A DNA stretch of 64,000 nt from Acinetobacter sp. TGL-Y2 (GCF_001612555.1 NZ_CP015110.1:1364001-1428000), one strand, 5' to 3'; positions 49,885 through 58,797 are shown, counted from the first letter of the stretch. Program-made: numbers and translations. The notes: generated by a model not told the origin, from the letters alone.

Positions 49885-50080
49885 AAGAATCGATGCATTG
49901 ATGGATGATGGATGCCCAGCATTTTATAAATGCAGATCTAGACCTGTAAATTAAGTTCTAGAAAAAAACTTAATCACATCAATGCTAAAAATGGTCTCAA
50001 CTGATAAAAGTGCTTATTTTAGAAGGCATAAATAAGATTCAATCGGTATAATGCCATTTGGGCTGATGTTGGAAGATAAG

Positions 50081-50979
50081 ATGTATAAGGGTGTGGCATT
50101 ATCTGTTTTGGCATCAGTCATTTTTGGTGTATTGTATTTCTTTACCCATTTTTTAAAGCCACTCGACAGTGAACAAACTTTTGCTTGGCGTATGCTTGCG
50201 ACCTTACCTTTTCTCACGGTATTTATGTGGTGGTCAGGAGATTTAAAGCATGTCACGTCTATTTTTAAACGAGTTATTCAACAACCCAGTTTATTTATTT
50301 GGCTGTTCATCAGTTCATTTTTATGTACTACACAGTTGGTTGTTTTTATGGGGGCCGATCAATGGTCGCGGCTTAGAAGTCTCGTTGGGCTATTTCCTGT
50401 TGCCTTTGGTCATGGTGCTTTTTGGCTGTGTGCTCTACAAAGAAAAACTCAGTACTTGGCAAATGGCAGCTGTGGTTCTGGCGGTTTTGGGTGTCGGGCA
50501 TGAAATTTGGCGAATTAGCAACATTGCCTGGGAAATTGCCTATGTCGCCGTAGCCTATCCAATTTATTTCTTTTTAAGACGTAAATTCCACACTGATCAT
50601 TTGGGTGGTTTTTGGTGGGATTTGTGTTTGATTCTGCCCGTCGCATTTTATTTGGCTTTTGTTCATAGTGATTCATTGGGTTTAATCGTCGAATTTCCAA
50701 ATCTAGTATGGGCCATAGTTGGACTCGGTTTTTTGAGTGCAATGGGTTTGGGAAGCTATATATTAGCGAGCCGCTATTTACCTTTTATTATTTTTGGATT
50801 GCTCAGTTATTTAGAACCGATTTTACTGGCATTTGCCTCGATTGCTTTGGGTGAGCGGGTGGATGCAGGCGAGTGGCTGACCTATATTCCCATTTGGCTT
50901 GCGGTGGTATTATTAATTATAGAAGGTATCCTTTATTTATATAAACAGCGTAAACAAGCACAGACTTTGGCATTAAATT
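50081..50979 (+). pseudogene. rarD: rarD-like EamA permease, frameshifted and capped by IS5
   Basis: The gene encodes a ten-helix drug/metabolite-type permease of the RarD group. It begins MYKGVALSVLASVIFGVLYF at 50081 (GGAAG upstream). The reading frame is lost near 50345-50353 at TTTTTATGGGGG: the first frame reads VVFMGADQW, while the correct continuation WGPINGRGLEVSLGYFLLP is in another frame and runs to 51002. The last few codons (FCCTKV) come from the IS5-family element whose end is at 50980. One missing or extra base in the T5 or G5 run explains the shift. It could be a true mutation or a sequencing slip. The substrate is unknown in this group. Confidence 0.85.
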
Positions 50980-51043
50980 GGTTTTGTTGCACAAAGGTTT
51001 GAAAGGCAGAGCTACTCTAAGTGAGCCAAATTTAAGTGACAAC

Positions 51044-51979
51044 TTAGGTATGAGGGCGACCTAATTCCGTAAATTTATTTAACACTGCTATACGTGCGTG
51101 AATCTCATTCACCTGACTAGGGAAACTCCTTGCTGTTAATTTATCGCCTAATAATTTGATGCAATGCATCTTGGTTTCTACCAAACTTCGACGGTGATAA
51201 CCAGACCACCTTTTCCAAAGGGATCTTCCTGAGAAGCACTGCTTCGCAAGATTGACTGTTTTCAATAACTCATTCCGCTCTATAGACATCGCTTGCTGAT
51301 CTTTCCAAGGCTTTGCATTTTTCCTTGGTGGTATTACCGCATGTGCATCTCGATCTAAAATGACTTGTCGGCAATGCTTTGTGTCATAAGCACCATCCGT
51401 ATAGACAGAATCAATTTGCTCATCCAAGGGAATTTGAGCAAGTAAATCTTCTAATACTTGTGAATCACTGACATCATTTGTAGTGAGTTGTACAGCCCGT
51501 ATTTGTAGGGTTTTAGCGTCTATACCAATATGCAGTTTGTGCCATTGACGACGGTATTCAAGCTGATGTTTCTTACGTTTCCATTCACCCTCACCTAAAA
51601 ATTTCAGACCAGTAGAATCGACGAGTAGATGCAGTCCATCACTACTTTTCTGATAGCTAATTGCGATATCAATATGCTTTTGTCTTCTGCATATGGTCGA
51701 ATAATCTGGTGCTGCCCAATCTAATCCACAGAGTTTAATCAGACTTTGAACAAAGCCTGTGACCATACGTAAAGATAGGCGAAATAGAGATTTGATCATC
51801 AAACAGCATTGGATAGCGGTATCGGAATAGGTGTGATTTCGACCGTGTTTAGCTTTTGGCTGGGCATACCACTGAGTGTTAGGATCAAACCAAATGGAGA
51901 TATTTCCTCGGTTGATTAAGGTCCGATTATAGGAAGACCAATTGGTTGTACGATAAATTTTAGGCGTAGGCTTGTTCAT
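51044..51979 (-). CDS. IS5-family transposase
   Basis: The 311-residue DDE transposase has its first Asp in GLHLLVDSTGLKFLGEGEW, the second in DSVYTDGAYDTKHCRQVI, and the Glu in SGYHRRSLVETKMHCIKLLG. The frame is open from the ATG at 51979, so it may be active. Between NELLKT and RSLWKRWSGYHRRS it has about eight residues (around LAKQCFSG) more than I expect for relatives. These are encoded by the 22-bp palindromic repeat described at 51228-51250. Confidence 0.92.
   Translation of the reverse strand: MNKPTPKIYRTTNWSSYNRTLINRGNISIWFDPNTQWYAQPKAKHGRNHTYSDTAIQCCLMIKSLFRLSLRMVTGFVQSLIKLCGLDWAAPDYSTICRRQKHIDIAISYQKSSDGLHLLVDSTGLKFLGEGEWKRKKHQLEYRRQWHKLHIGIDAKTLQIRAVQLTTNDVSDSQVLEDLLAQIPLDEQIDSVYTDGAYDTKHCRQVILDRDAHAVIPPRKNAKPWKDQQAMSIERNELLKTVNLAKQCFSGRSLWKRWSGYHRRSLVETKMHCIKLLGDKLTARSFPSQVNEIHARIAVLNKFTELGRPHT
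51228..51250. repeat. 22-bp palindromic repeat, copy A, inside IS5 transposase
   Basis: On the minus strand this reads CTTGCGAAGCAGTGCTTCTC followed by AGG. GAAGCA-G-TGCTTC in its centre is a perfect palindrome. Two other copies lie at 63712-63733 and 63744-63763 in an unrelated IS3 relic. The copy keeps the transposase frame open. Confidence 0.75.
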
Positions 51980-52033
51980 TCAGAAATTATATTGCTGAAT
52001 GAACATCTAATGGTAGGTTTGTGCAACAAAGCC

Positions 52034-52410
52034 CTGAAAACTTAGAAGATTTTAATTTAGAAGACCTTAACTCCTCGATCAGCTATGATTTACGTTTTTC
52101 ACCCACCTTGAATTAAGCGTGTGACGCGTGATTTTAAATAGGCGTTTAAATTTAATCTCAGGTTCAAAGGTTCATTTAAAATATGTGCTAGATCCGCTAT
52201 TTAGAGTGAATACTCAGGTATTTATAGATAAAATGAAGTTATTTCTTGATGAAATTTATTATTAAAACAGTATCTTGGCTTAGATTTGTAGGCTTAGAAT
52301 ATTTCATCAATAAAAATAAACCCAGTTTTGATTTCAACTCCAAGATAATTCCATTACAATTGTCGGGTTTAAAAATTTATGCCTAGATATATAAACTAGA
52401 GGAAGTATCT
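52034..52410. other. intergenic region upstream of gap
   Basis: The first 83 bases, to 52116, read as an open C-terminal tail (LEDFNLEDLNSSISYDLRF and stop) and could be the end of a gene lost when the IS5-family element arrived. I do not recognise it. The rest must hold the gap promoter. GAGGAAG stands before the GTG start of gap. Confidence 0.4.
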
Positions 52411-53868
52411 GTGAGCAAAGACACTATCGTTGCCCTACATGCAGAGCACCAAGGCCGCTGGAAAAACCGTGAAGAACTTGCGGAACGTATGATCGCCCTA
52501 TTGGGTCAATTGTATCGTGAAAAAAACATCGTGGCTTCAGTTTATGGTCGCTCTTTAATCAACCGTTCAGTGATTCAAATTCTGAAAGCACACCGTCGTA
52601 CACGTATGATGGATGTTGAACTTTCAGTTGTTCACACTTTCCCAATCTTAGAAGCATTGGCTAAAGTTAAAAATATCGGTTCTGCTGAAGTTGATCTAGG
52701 CAAACTTGCTGTTGAATATAAAGAAAAAGGCGGCGATATCGATGCATTCGTTGCACAAGCTGTTCAATCTTTAGAAGGCAACCCTACTTCTGTAGAACAT
52801 AAAGACGTTGTGCTTTATGGTTTCGGTCGTATTGGTCGTATTCTTGCACGTTTAATCATTGGTCAATCTGGTCTTGGCCGTGGTTTAAACTTAAAAGCAA
52901 TTGTGGTGCGTAAATCATCTGATGGTGATTTGGAAAAACGTGCGTCACTTTTACGTCGTGATTCGATTCACGGTCCATTCGCAGGCACCATTTCTGTAGA
53001 TGAAGAAAATGAAGCGATTATTGCCAATGGTCAATTTATTAAAGTGATTTATGCATCTAGCCCAGCTGAAGTGGATTACACCGCTTACGGCATTAACAAT
53101 GCTTTAGTCATTGATAATACGGGTAAATGGCGTGATGCTGAAGGTCTTGCACAACACCTTAAATGTCCAGGTGCTGCACGTGTGATCTTGACTGCACCAG
53201 GTAAAGGTGACATGAAGAACGTGGTGTACGGCGTAAACCAAGCGGATATCTTAGATGAAGATACCATCATCTCTGCTGCAAGCTGTACCACAAACGCAAT
53301 CACCCCAACACTGAAAGTATTGCATGACAAATACACTGTGTTGAATGGTCATGTTGAAACAGTTCACTCGTTCACCAACGATCAGAACTTAATTGACAAC
53401 TACCATAAAGCAGACCGTCGTGGTCGTGCTGCAACCTTGAACATGGTGATTACTGAAACAGGTGCAGCGAAAGCGGTTGCGAAAGCGCTTCCTGCACTTC
53501 AAGGTAAATTGACAGGTAACTCTGTACGTGTACCGACACCAAACGTATCACTTGCGATTCTAAACTTAACCTTAGATAAAGAAGTGGACCGTGAAGAAGT
53601 GAACGAATACATTCGTCAAATTTCTATTAGTTCAAGCCTTCAAGGTCAAATTGGTTATACCAACTCGACTGAGGTGGTTTCTTCAGACTTTATTGGTTCG
53701 CGTACTGCGGGTGTATTTGATGCGCAAGCCACCATCACTTCAGGTAACCGCTTAACTGCATATGTATGGTATGACAATGAAGTGGGTTATAGCTGCCAAG
53801 TGCTGCGTATTGCTGAACAAATGGGCGGCGTAAGCTATCCAAAAGTTCCAGCGGAAACAAATGCATAA
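52411..53868 (+). CDS. gap: glyceraldehyde-3-phosphate dehydrogenase, long form
   Basis: GAPDH oxidises glyceraldehyde-3-phosphate with NAD(P)+ and phosphate, or runs the reverse in gluconeogenesis. The catalytic block SAASCTTNAITPTLKVL holds the active cysteine. The Rossmann motif VVLYGFGRIGRILARL begins only near residue 130, because there is an N-terminal extension of about 125 residues (MSKDTIVALHAEHQGRWKNR) absent from classical 330-residue enzymes. This long form is typical of Acinetobacter and Pseudomonas, where it mainly serves gluconeogenesis. Start is GTG, with GAGGAAG upstream. Confidence 0.95.
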   Translation: MSKDTIVALHAEHQGRWKNREELAERMIALLGQLYREKNIVASVYGRSLINRSVIQILKAHRRTRMMDVELSVVHTFPILEALAKVKNIGSAEVDLGKLAVEYKEKGGDIDAFVAQAVQSLEGNPTSVEHKDVVLYGFGRIGRILARLIIGQSGLGRGLNLKAIVVRKSSDGDLEKRASLLRRDSIHGPFAGTISVDEENEAIIANGQFIKVIYASSPAEVDYTAYGINNALVIDNTGKWRDAEGLAQHLKCPGAARVILTAPGKGDMKNVVYGVNQADILDEDTIISAASCTTNAITPTLKVLHDKYTVLNGHVETVHSFTNDQNLIDNYHKADRRGRAATLNMVITETGAAKAVAKALPALQGKLTGNSVRVPTPNVSLAILNLTLDKEVDREEVNEYIRQISISSSLQGQIGYTNSTEVVSSDFIGSRTAGVFDAQATITSGNRLTAYVWYDNEVGYSCQVLRIAEQMGGVSYPKVPAETNA

Positions 53869-53880
53869 TTTGTAAAGTAC

Positions 53881-53910
53881 AAAAAACCCAACTTAGTGTT
53901 GGGTTTTTTT
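53881..53910 (+). terminator. intrinsic terminator of gap
   Basis: AAACCCAAC pairs with GTTGGGTTT over TTAGT, followed by T residues. It overlaps the last codons of the broken minus-strand gene that follows. Confidence 0.87.
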
Positions 53911-54438
53911 ACGCCATTGGATTGTTGAGTTTATTTCAAACAATTCACTTTTTAAATATGGAGTAATATCTAATCGCGCATCTAGGGATGATTGTCTTAA
54001 ATTTTCATAGATCAATTCAAATTTCTTACTAAATGGTATAGCACGTCCCAGATAATCAATATCGAAAATTAGATCTTCACGATCTTTGATTGCTTGATTG
54101 GCTAAAAAATAAATATGTGGCCAATGATATTGATCCTCCTTAAGTATGCAAGTCATGGATCCACCCAATCTAAAGTTAGTCAGAACTTTTTTATAATGTT
54201 CATAAAGATGATGTTGATTGAGTTTGTTAGTGTAGGTTTGATAAAAACGTCGCTTAGCATCAAAAAAATAATCATCTATTTGGATATCATTTGCCTGTTG
54301 TAATAAATTAGAGAGGTTTTAATGCCAATCAGGTAAATTTAATAAGTCCTTTAAACTTATGTGATTCATTTGATCCAAAAGAAAAATACTGTACTGGTCT
54401 GTAATTGAGCTCACTAAATCGAATACATTCATTTGCAT
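53893..54438 (-). pseudogene. unknown 182-codon gene with one in-frame stop
   Basis: From the ATG at 54438 the frame reads MQMNVFDLVSSITDQYSIF to NLPDWH and meets TAA at 54319-54321 (codon 40). The same frame then continues without a break (NLSNLLQQANDIQIDDYFFD, LGGSMTCILKEDQYHWPHIY) to the stop at 53893. So a single nonsense codon splits an otherwise intact gene. The frame after the stop opens again at ATG 54168 as a 91-residue remnant. I do not recognise the family. The protein has no signal peptide. Very AT-rich composition and an adjoining second remnant suggest an acquired and now decaying cluster. Confidence 0.75.
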
Positions 54439-54471
54439 CTTCTGCTCAAATAAATATTCAATTTTTAACTT

Positions 54472-54645
54472 TTAATTTGATACATATGCAAAATAGTAGT
54501 GCCATTTCGCTTGCTTTTTAGGATGCTCAGTACTAAGTAAAAAAAGTATATTTTTATGCTCGAATTCGTGCTTAAAAAGCTTTTTTAGCACAGCTGCTAT
54601 AGTGTCTTGATTTGTCCCACTTTCTAAATTGTATCTCGTATCAAT
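54472..54645 (-). pseudogene. 58-codon gene remnant without start codon
   Basis: Between a TAA at 54646-54648 and the stop at 54472 the frame reads like protein (IDTRYNLESGTNQDTIAAVL, HEFEHKNILFLLSTEHPKKQ, AKWHYYFAYVSN). It has no ATG, GTG or TTG at its beginning. It is probably the tail of a deleted gene that belonged with the next, also broken, gene. The family is not recognised. Confidence 0.55.
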
Positions 54646-54696
54646 TTAAGAGATGATGTTAATCAAATTATCACAAATAAAATAATTTTGAGTTTT

Positions 54697-54720
54697 CATC
54701 ATCATCATCATCATCATCAT
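54697..54720. repeat. (CAT)8 trinucleotide tract
   Basis: Eight perfect CAT units lie about 105 bases before the start of the anchored protein gene at 54825. Such tracts gain and lose units by slippage. Here it is outside any gene I accept, so copy number would only alter spacing in the upstream region. Confidence 0.95.
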
Positions 54721-54824
54721 TATACTGATTAAAATGATTCAATTTTACATAAAATTGCAAACTAAATCGCATAATTACATGACAATATGTAATGTCATAA
54801 AAATAAAATTTAAGGATTAAAAGA

Positions 54825-55598
54825 TTGCAATTGAAATATGTGCTCAGTGGATTGGCTTTTATCATCATCGCAGCTCTATGCGGCGTATTGCTCGCAATTT
54901 GGGTGTTCAAACATTTCAATATTTATATTCCGCTTGAAGACCAAAGTGTCAATATTGATCTGCAAGCGCCTTTACAAGCCAAAGTGAAAATTCATGATGC
55001 ACTAGATGTGGATGTCACGGGACGTGTCAATGCTGAAATTCCGATTGATGAACAGTTAAATATTCCATTAAAACAAACGCTGACGCCAAGGGTTTATTTT
55101 GACAATCAAGTCCCGATTAAAACCATTATTCCTGTGCGTGAAACCTTGGTGGTGGATCAAGACCTTGCGGTTGATACCAAAGTTAAAATTAAAGTGTTGG
55201 GTCGAGATATTACCTTACCGCTAAAAGGCACGATTCCGATCAAACTGAATGTGCCTATCAAGATGGATGTGCCACTTGAGCAAAATATTCATTTAAAATT
55301 TAATGCACCGGTTCAGACGGTATTAAAAGAAAATTTACACATCCCCCTTAAAACTACGCTTAAAACCAATATTCCGATACAGGGACATTTAAATGTTCCG
55401 ATCAAAACGGCCTTAGATGCTACTGTTGATGTGCAAAACACCTTGCCGGTTAAAATTAAAAAAGGTGAGCTGGTGATTCCTCTCAGTTCAGTACAATTGA
55501 TGCGTGAGCGGAAGAAAGATTCAGCAAGCGCTGAGACTCCAGCGCAAAATCAGGCACAGAAAAACAATCAGGCGGTGAAATCAGAGCAGGTGAAATAA
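54825..55598 (+). CDS. membrane-anchored beta-repeat protein A
   Basis: One N-terminal membrane helix (YVLSGLAFIIIAALCGVLLA) anchors a periplasmic domain made of short alternating hydrophobic and polar strands with recurring P-I/L-x-P/T units: IPIDEQLNIPLKQTL, VPIKTIIPVRETL, IPIKLNVPIKMDVPLEQNI, IPLKTTLKTNIPIQ, VPIKTALDATVDV. The spacing of about 8-12 residues suggests a beta-solenoid or extended beta structure. The C-terminal 30 residues are a charged and Gln/Ala-rich tail. Start is TTG with AAGGA upstream. It overlaps the next gene by one base, and both have the same architecture, so they probably work as a pair. The function is unknown. Confidence 0.8.
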   Translation: MQLKYVLSGLAFIIIAALCGVLLAIWVFKHFNIYIPLEDQSVNIDLQAPLQAKVKIHDALDVDVTGRVNAEIPIDEQLNIPLKQTLTPRVYFDNQVPIKTIIPVRETLVVDQDLAVDTKVKIKVLGRDITLPLKGTIPIKLNVPIKMDVPLEQNIHLKFNAPVQTVLKENLHIPLKTTLKTNIPIQGHLNVPIKTALDATVDVQNTLPVKIKKGELVIPLSSVQLMRERKKDSASAETPAQNQAQKNNQAVKSEQVK

Positions 55599-56278
55599 TG
55601 AAATTATTTTATTCTGCCAAATTTCTGATGTTGAGTTTTATCGTGGTTGTTGCGTTGGTGGCAATCGGTTTTTGGTTATATCTCAATGTGCAAGCGTCGA
55701 TGCATGTTTCGGCACGCAATGCAGATATTCAGTTGTCGCATTCATTACCCACCAAAATCAATGTGGGAAACTATCTTGAAGCGCAGTCCATTGGGGTTTT
55801 AGACACTCAAATTAATCTGAATCAAAATATTGATTTGCCCTTGAAGGGTAAGTATCTGGCTGATTTAAAGTTTAGTGTAGACGTGCCTGTTTCTGTGGCG
55901 GTGGATTATCAAACTGAAGTGGTGATTGATGAAGTGATGCCACTTAGTGCCACGACGGATCTGGTCTATCAATCAAAGCTACTGCCTAAATTCCCTTTAA
56001 ATATCGATATTCCTATTCGGCTTAAAGTGCCGTTTCATTTAAAGCAGAGTTATGACGTCCCAATTCGAATTGCGTTTGAAGGACCGGTGTATCTAGAGTT
56101 TGATGAACGTATAAATTTATATGTCGTCCATCAACTTACGCCGAAATTGAACGTCAATGATCCAATGACCATGCGTAAAATCGCCACCTTTAACGCCACC
56201 ATGTATAACAGTGAACGCGATAGTAAAGCCGACTTAGACATGAACATGACCTTACCCATTAAAAATATTCATCCTTAA
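55598..56278 (+). CDS. membrane-anchored beta-repeat protein B
   Basis: This 226-residue protein has the same layout as its upstream partner: an N-terminal helix (FLMLSFIVVVALVAIGFWLY), then a periplasmic region of repeated hydrophobic strands with I/L-P turns (INLNQNIDLPLKGKYL, FPLNIDIPIRLKVPFHLK, SYDVPIRIAFEGPVYLEF). It is less regular and ends DMNMTLPIKNIHP. The two share one base at the junction (TAATG), which implies coupled translation and perhaps a hetero-oligomer. No catalytic motif is visible. A strong terminator follows. Confidence 0.8.
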   Translation: MKLFYSAKFLMLSFIVVVALVAIGFWLYLNVQASMHVSARNADIQLSHSLPTKINVGNYLEAQSIGVLDTQINLNQNIDLPLKGKYLADLKFSVDVPVSVAVDYQTEVVIDEVMPLSATTDLVYQSKLLPKFPLNIDIPIRLKVPFHLKQSYDVPIRIAFEGPVYLEFDERINLYVVHQLTPKLNVNDPMTMRKIATFNATMYNSERDSKADLDMNMTLPIKNIHP

Positions 56279-56302
56279 ACAGCATTCAAAGAAGATTTGA
56301 AT

Positions 56303-56345
56303 AAAAAAAAGATCGCTTGTTTTGTATTGAACAGGCGATCTTTTT
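56303..56345. terminator. intrinsic terminator after the beta-repeat pair
   Basis: AAAAAGATCGCTTGTT pairs with AACAGGCGATCTTTTT (one G-U pair) over an eight-base loop. It lies between convergent genes and can serve both. Confidence 0.85.
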
Positions 56346-56382
56346 CGTTAAATGATGACCACGTTTAAGTGGTTGAACTCAA

Positions 56383-57240
56383 CTAGACTTGAAGTGTGTG
56401 TTTAATCGAATCTGCTATAGAGGTAGTAGCACGGCCGAGTATGTGTTCTAGGTCAGTGATTTCGCTGTACATTGCACCTTGAGTTGCTTGTACATCTGCA
56501 TCGACGATTACCTCAATCAGCTCAGGTGCTAGACCTGCTTGCGCTAAGCCTTGTTTGTAATCCTCAGCGCTTAAATTCTGGTAGCTGATGTGTTTTGAAG
56601 ATGCTTTAGATATTAATTCTGCCAAATCACTTAGCGTAAATGCCTGCGAACCTGCAAGTTCATAGGTCTTATTATGGTGCTCAGTGCCATTTAACACATG
56701 CGCTGCGGCTTCTGCATAATCTTGACGCGTTGCTGAACTGATTTGTCCATCTGCTGCTGCGCCAAATAAAATGCCTGTTTCGATCACATGCTGAAGTGAA
56801 GCCAAATAATTTTCGCTGTACCAATTATTACGAAGTAAGGTGTAGCTTAAGCCACTTTGTTTAATGAGTGCTTCAGTTTCGCGGTGCTCTTGTGCCAAAC
56901 CCAACGGTGAAGTGTCAGCACGCAGTAAACTGGTATACGCAATGTAGGGTACATTCGCTATTTTAGCCGCGTCAATGACTGCCTTGTGCTGTAGGGTGCG
57001 ACGTCCAACTTCATTGGCTGAAATCAGCAGTAATTTATCTACACCTTTTAATGCATTTGCTAGGCTTTGTGGTTGATCATAGTCAAAGTGTCGTATTTCA
57101 ATACCTTGAGCTTTAAGGACTGAGGCTTTTTCGAGATCACGCACCAATGCAATGATGTGGTGTTGTGAATTGAGTTGAATAAGGGACTCGATAACGAAGC
57201 GTCCTAATTGACCTGTTGCACCTGTGATTGCAATATTCAT
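56383..57240 (-). CDS. qorB: NAD(P)H:quinone oxidoreductase QorB
   Basis: This atypical short-chain dehydrogenase closely resembles E. coli QorB (YtfG). The nucleotide-binding start MNIAITGATGQLGRFVIESL, the block YTSLLRADTSPLGLAQEH, and LLRNNWYSENYLASL all match that protein, and overall length (285) is the same. QorB reduces quinones with NADPH and limits redox cycling. The HxlR-family gene on the other strand, 122 bases away, is the counterpart of the regulator next to qorB in other bacteria. Confidence 0.93.
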   Translation of the reverse strand: MNIAITGATGQLGRFVIESLIQLNSQHHIIALVRDLEKASVLKAQGIEIRHFDYDQPQSLANALKGVDKLLLISANEVGRRTLQHKAVIDAAKIANVPYIAYTSLLRADTSPLGLAQEHRETEALIKQSGLSYTLLRNNWYSENYLASLQHVIETGILFGAAADGQISSATRQDYAEAAAHVLNGTEHHNKTYELAGSQAFTLSDLAELISKASSKHISYQNLSAEDYKQGLAQAGLAPELIEVIVDADVQATQGAMYSEITDLEHILGRATTSIADSIKHTLQV

Positions 57241-57294
57241 GATCTTCTCTTTGTGATTAAAAAATAAACTTGATGATGAAATCTTAATCTGATA

Positions 57295-57329
57295 ACTTAC
57301 AAATTGTAAGTACGTACCAAAAAGTAAGT
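57295..57329. promoter_or_regulatory. putative operator between qorB and the HxlR gene
   Basis: ACTTAC-N5-GTAAGT (57295-57311) is a perfect inverted repeat. A further GTAAGT half site follows at 57324-57329, and GTACGTAC lies between. The position in the divergent promoter region fits a binding site for the HxlR-type protein. This is inferred from symmetry and position. Confidence 0.6.
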
Positions 57330-57362
57330 TTAAAATTAATCAGTCACGAGTGGAATGAATAC

Positions 57363-57740
57363 ATGAGCGGTCAGTATGCAAAGAGTGAGTTATTGGGACA
57401 GGTTTTATCGAATAACTGTCCATCTCGTACAATTTTAGAGCACCTGACCACTAAGTGGTCAGTGCTGGTTCTACGGTGTTTAAGTGAAGGTGTGCATCGT
57501 TTTAGTGAGTTGAAACAGCGTATAGAAGGCGTGAGTGAAAAAATGTTGTCACAAACGCTAAAGACTTTAGAGCAAGATGGTTTCTTGATTCGCACGGTTT
57601 ATCCTGTTGTGCCACCTAAAGTGGAATATCAGCTGACGATCATGGGTTCACAAGCTGCCCATAAAATGGTGGAATTGGTGGGATGGATTGAGCGAAATTT
57701 GCCTGAGATACTGGAGAATAAAGAAAGAGTGAGTTCTTGA
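57363..57740 (+). CDS. HxlR-family transcriptional regulator (YtfH-like)
   Basis: This 125-residue winged-helix protein has the family pattern NCPSRTILEHLTTKWSVLVL, then FSELKQRIEGVSEKMLSQTL and GFLIRTVYPVVPPKVEYQLT. The cysteine in NCPSR is the redox-sensing residue in quinone- and aldehyde-responsive members of the group. It is divergent from qorB, and autorepression along with control of qorB is likely, as in related species. The length is normal. Confidence 0.9.
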   Translation: MSGQYAKSELLGQVLSNNCPSRTILEHLTTKWSVLVLRCLSEGVHRFSELKQRIEGVSEKMLSQTLKTLEQDGFLIRTVYPVVPPKVEYQLTIMGSQAAHKMVELVGWIERNLPEILENKERVSS

Positions 57741-57822
57741 TATTTTGATTTTCAATTAGATATATTCTTTTTTGGGATTTTAAACTCAGAATTCAAACCT
57801 GTTTTTAACAAGAGGCATTGAA

Positions 57823-58668
57823 ATGAAAATGTATCAAGTAGATGCTTTCAGTAATCATTTGTTTTCTGGTAATCCAGCTGCTGTGATTATTTTAGATGAA
57901 TGGTTGGATGATCAGCTCATGCTGAATATTGCACAAGAAAATAATCTATCAGAAACCAGTTTTGCCAAGAAAGTTGATCAGTTGCATTATGAAATAAAAT
58001 GGTTTTCGCCTGTCAAAGAAGTTCAATTTTGCGGATATGGAACGTTGGCAACCAGTTTTATTATTTTTAGGAACCATCCTGATCTAACCGAAATTACTTT
58101 TCATGTGGCTGGCTTAGGTGATTTTTATATTCAAAAATTACAAGATGGATTTATTTCGATGAATCTGCCTGTTCAAATACCTGCACGACTAGTCGAAATA
58201 CCTGAACTTTTAAAAGAAGCTTTAACTCAGGAATGTTTTGACGTGTTCATCAATCCTCAAGCCTACATTGTGATCTATCCGACGGTCGAATCAGTTTTAA
58301 ATGAACGGCCCAACTTTGAAAAAATTAAACAATTAGGCGGGCGGCGCGTAGCGATCACGGCAAAAAATGATGTTACAAATGGTGCTGCTTCTATGCAGAG
58401 TATTAACCTAGCTATGGGGCTTGCATCTCCTTATGATATTGTTTCTCGGTATTTCACACCATCAATGGGAATTGATGAAGATCCAGTCACAGGGTCTTTA
58501 CATACCTCACTGATTCCACTTTGGTATCCGCAATTAAAAAAAGATAAAATCACGGCATATCAAGCCTCGAAACGAGGCGGTGTATTGCATTGTAAATTAC
58601 TTGAGCATGATCGGGTAGAAATTTCTGGACAGTGTAAATTGTATATGCAAGCTGAGATTTTTATCTAA
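57823..58668 (+). CDS. PhzF-family isomerase-like protein
   Basis: The protein belongs to the PhzF/diaminopimelate-epimerase-like fold. Family segments seen are VDAFSNHLFSGNPAAVIIL, LSETSFAKK with the catalytic-type glutamate position, WFSPVKEVQFCGYGTLATSF, and DEDPVTGSLHTSLIPLW near the C-terminus. Although the founding member works in phenazine synthesis, this single gene without any other phenazine genes is a housekeeping-type homologue of unknown substrate. Length 281 is normal. Confidence 0.88.
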   Translation: MKMYQVDAFSNHLFSGNPAAVIILDEWLDDQLMLNIAQENNLSETSFAKKVDQLHYEIKWFSPVKEVQFCGYGTLATSFIIFRNHPDLTEITFHVAGLGDFYIQKLQDGFISMNLPVQIPARLVEIPELLKEALTQECFDVFINPQAYIVIYPTVESVLNERPNFEKIKQLGGRRVAITAKNDVTNGAASMQSINLAMGLASPYDIVSRYFTPSMGIDEDPVTGSLHTSLIPLWYPQLKKDKITAYQASKRGGVLHCKLLEHDRVEISGQCKLYMQAEIFI

Positions 58669-58797
58669 ATTAGAGTTCTTCAAGCAAAATCCAAAAGAAA
58701 TAAACGGTTTTTCATGTAATGCGGAATAATACTATTCGAGAAATTCTTTAAAATATGGCAGAATATGCGGTTTTAAAGTATTTAGAGGATTGGCATT

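Larger units (their letters stand above)
50980..52033 (-). mobile_element. complete IS5-family element, second copy of the 10.9-kb fragment
   Basis: The ends GGTTTTGTTGCACAAA (left) and, reversed, GGCTTTGTTGCACAAAC (right) are inverted repeats. One long antisense transposase frame lies within. No short target duplication is obvious at the outer borders, so the flanks may have been rearranged. The left end supplies the last codons of the rarD-like frame. The same IS type is present as a fragment at 10870-11330. Confidence 0.92.

Noticed and set aside
52034-52116. Open tail after the IS as the true C-terminus of the rarD-like gene
   Set aside because: The rarD-like frame is already of full length for that family before the IS, and the tail is polar, unlike a permease terminus.
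54697-54720. (CAT)8 tract as a contingency (phase-variation) locus
   Set aside because: It is not within an accepted coding frame, and units of three would not shift a frame. At about 105 bases from the TTG start it is also far from the expected promoter spacer.
57823-58668. Phenazine biosynthesis cluster
   Set aside because: Only the PhzF-like gene is present; none of the other phenazine genes is nearby.
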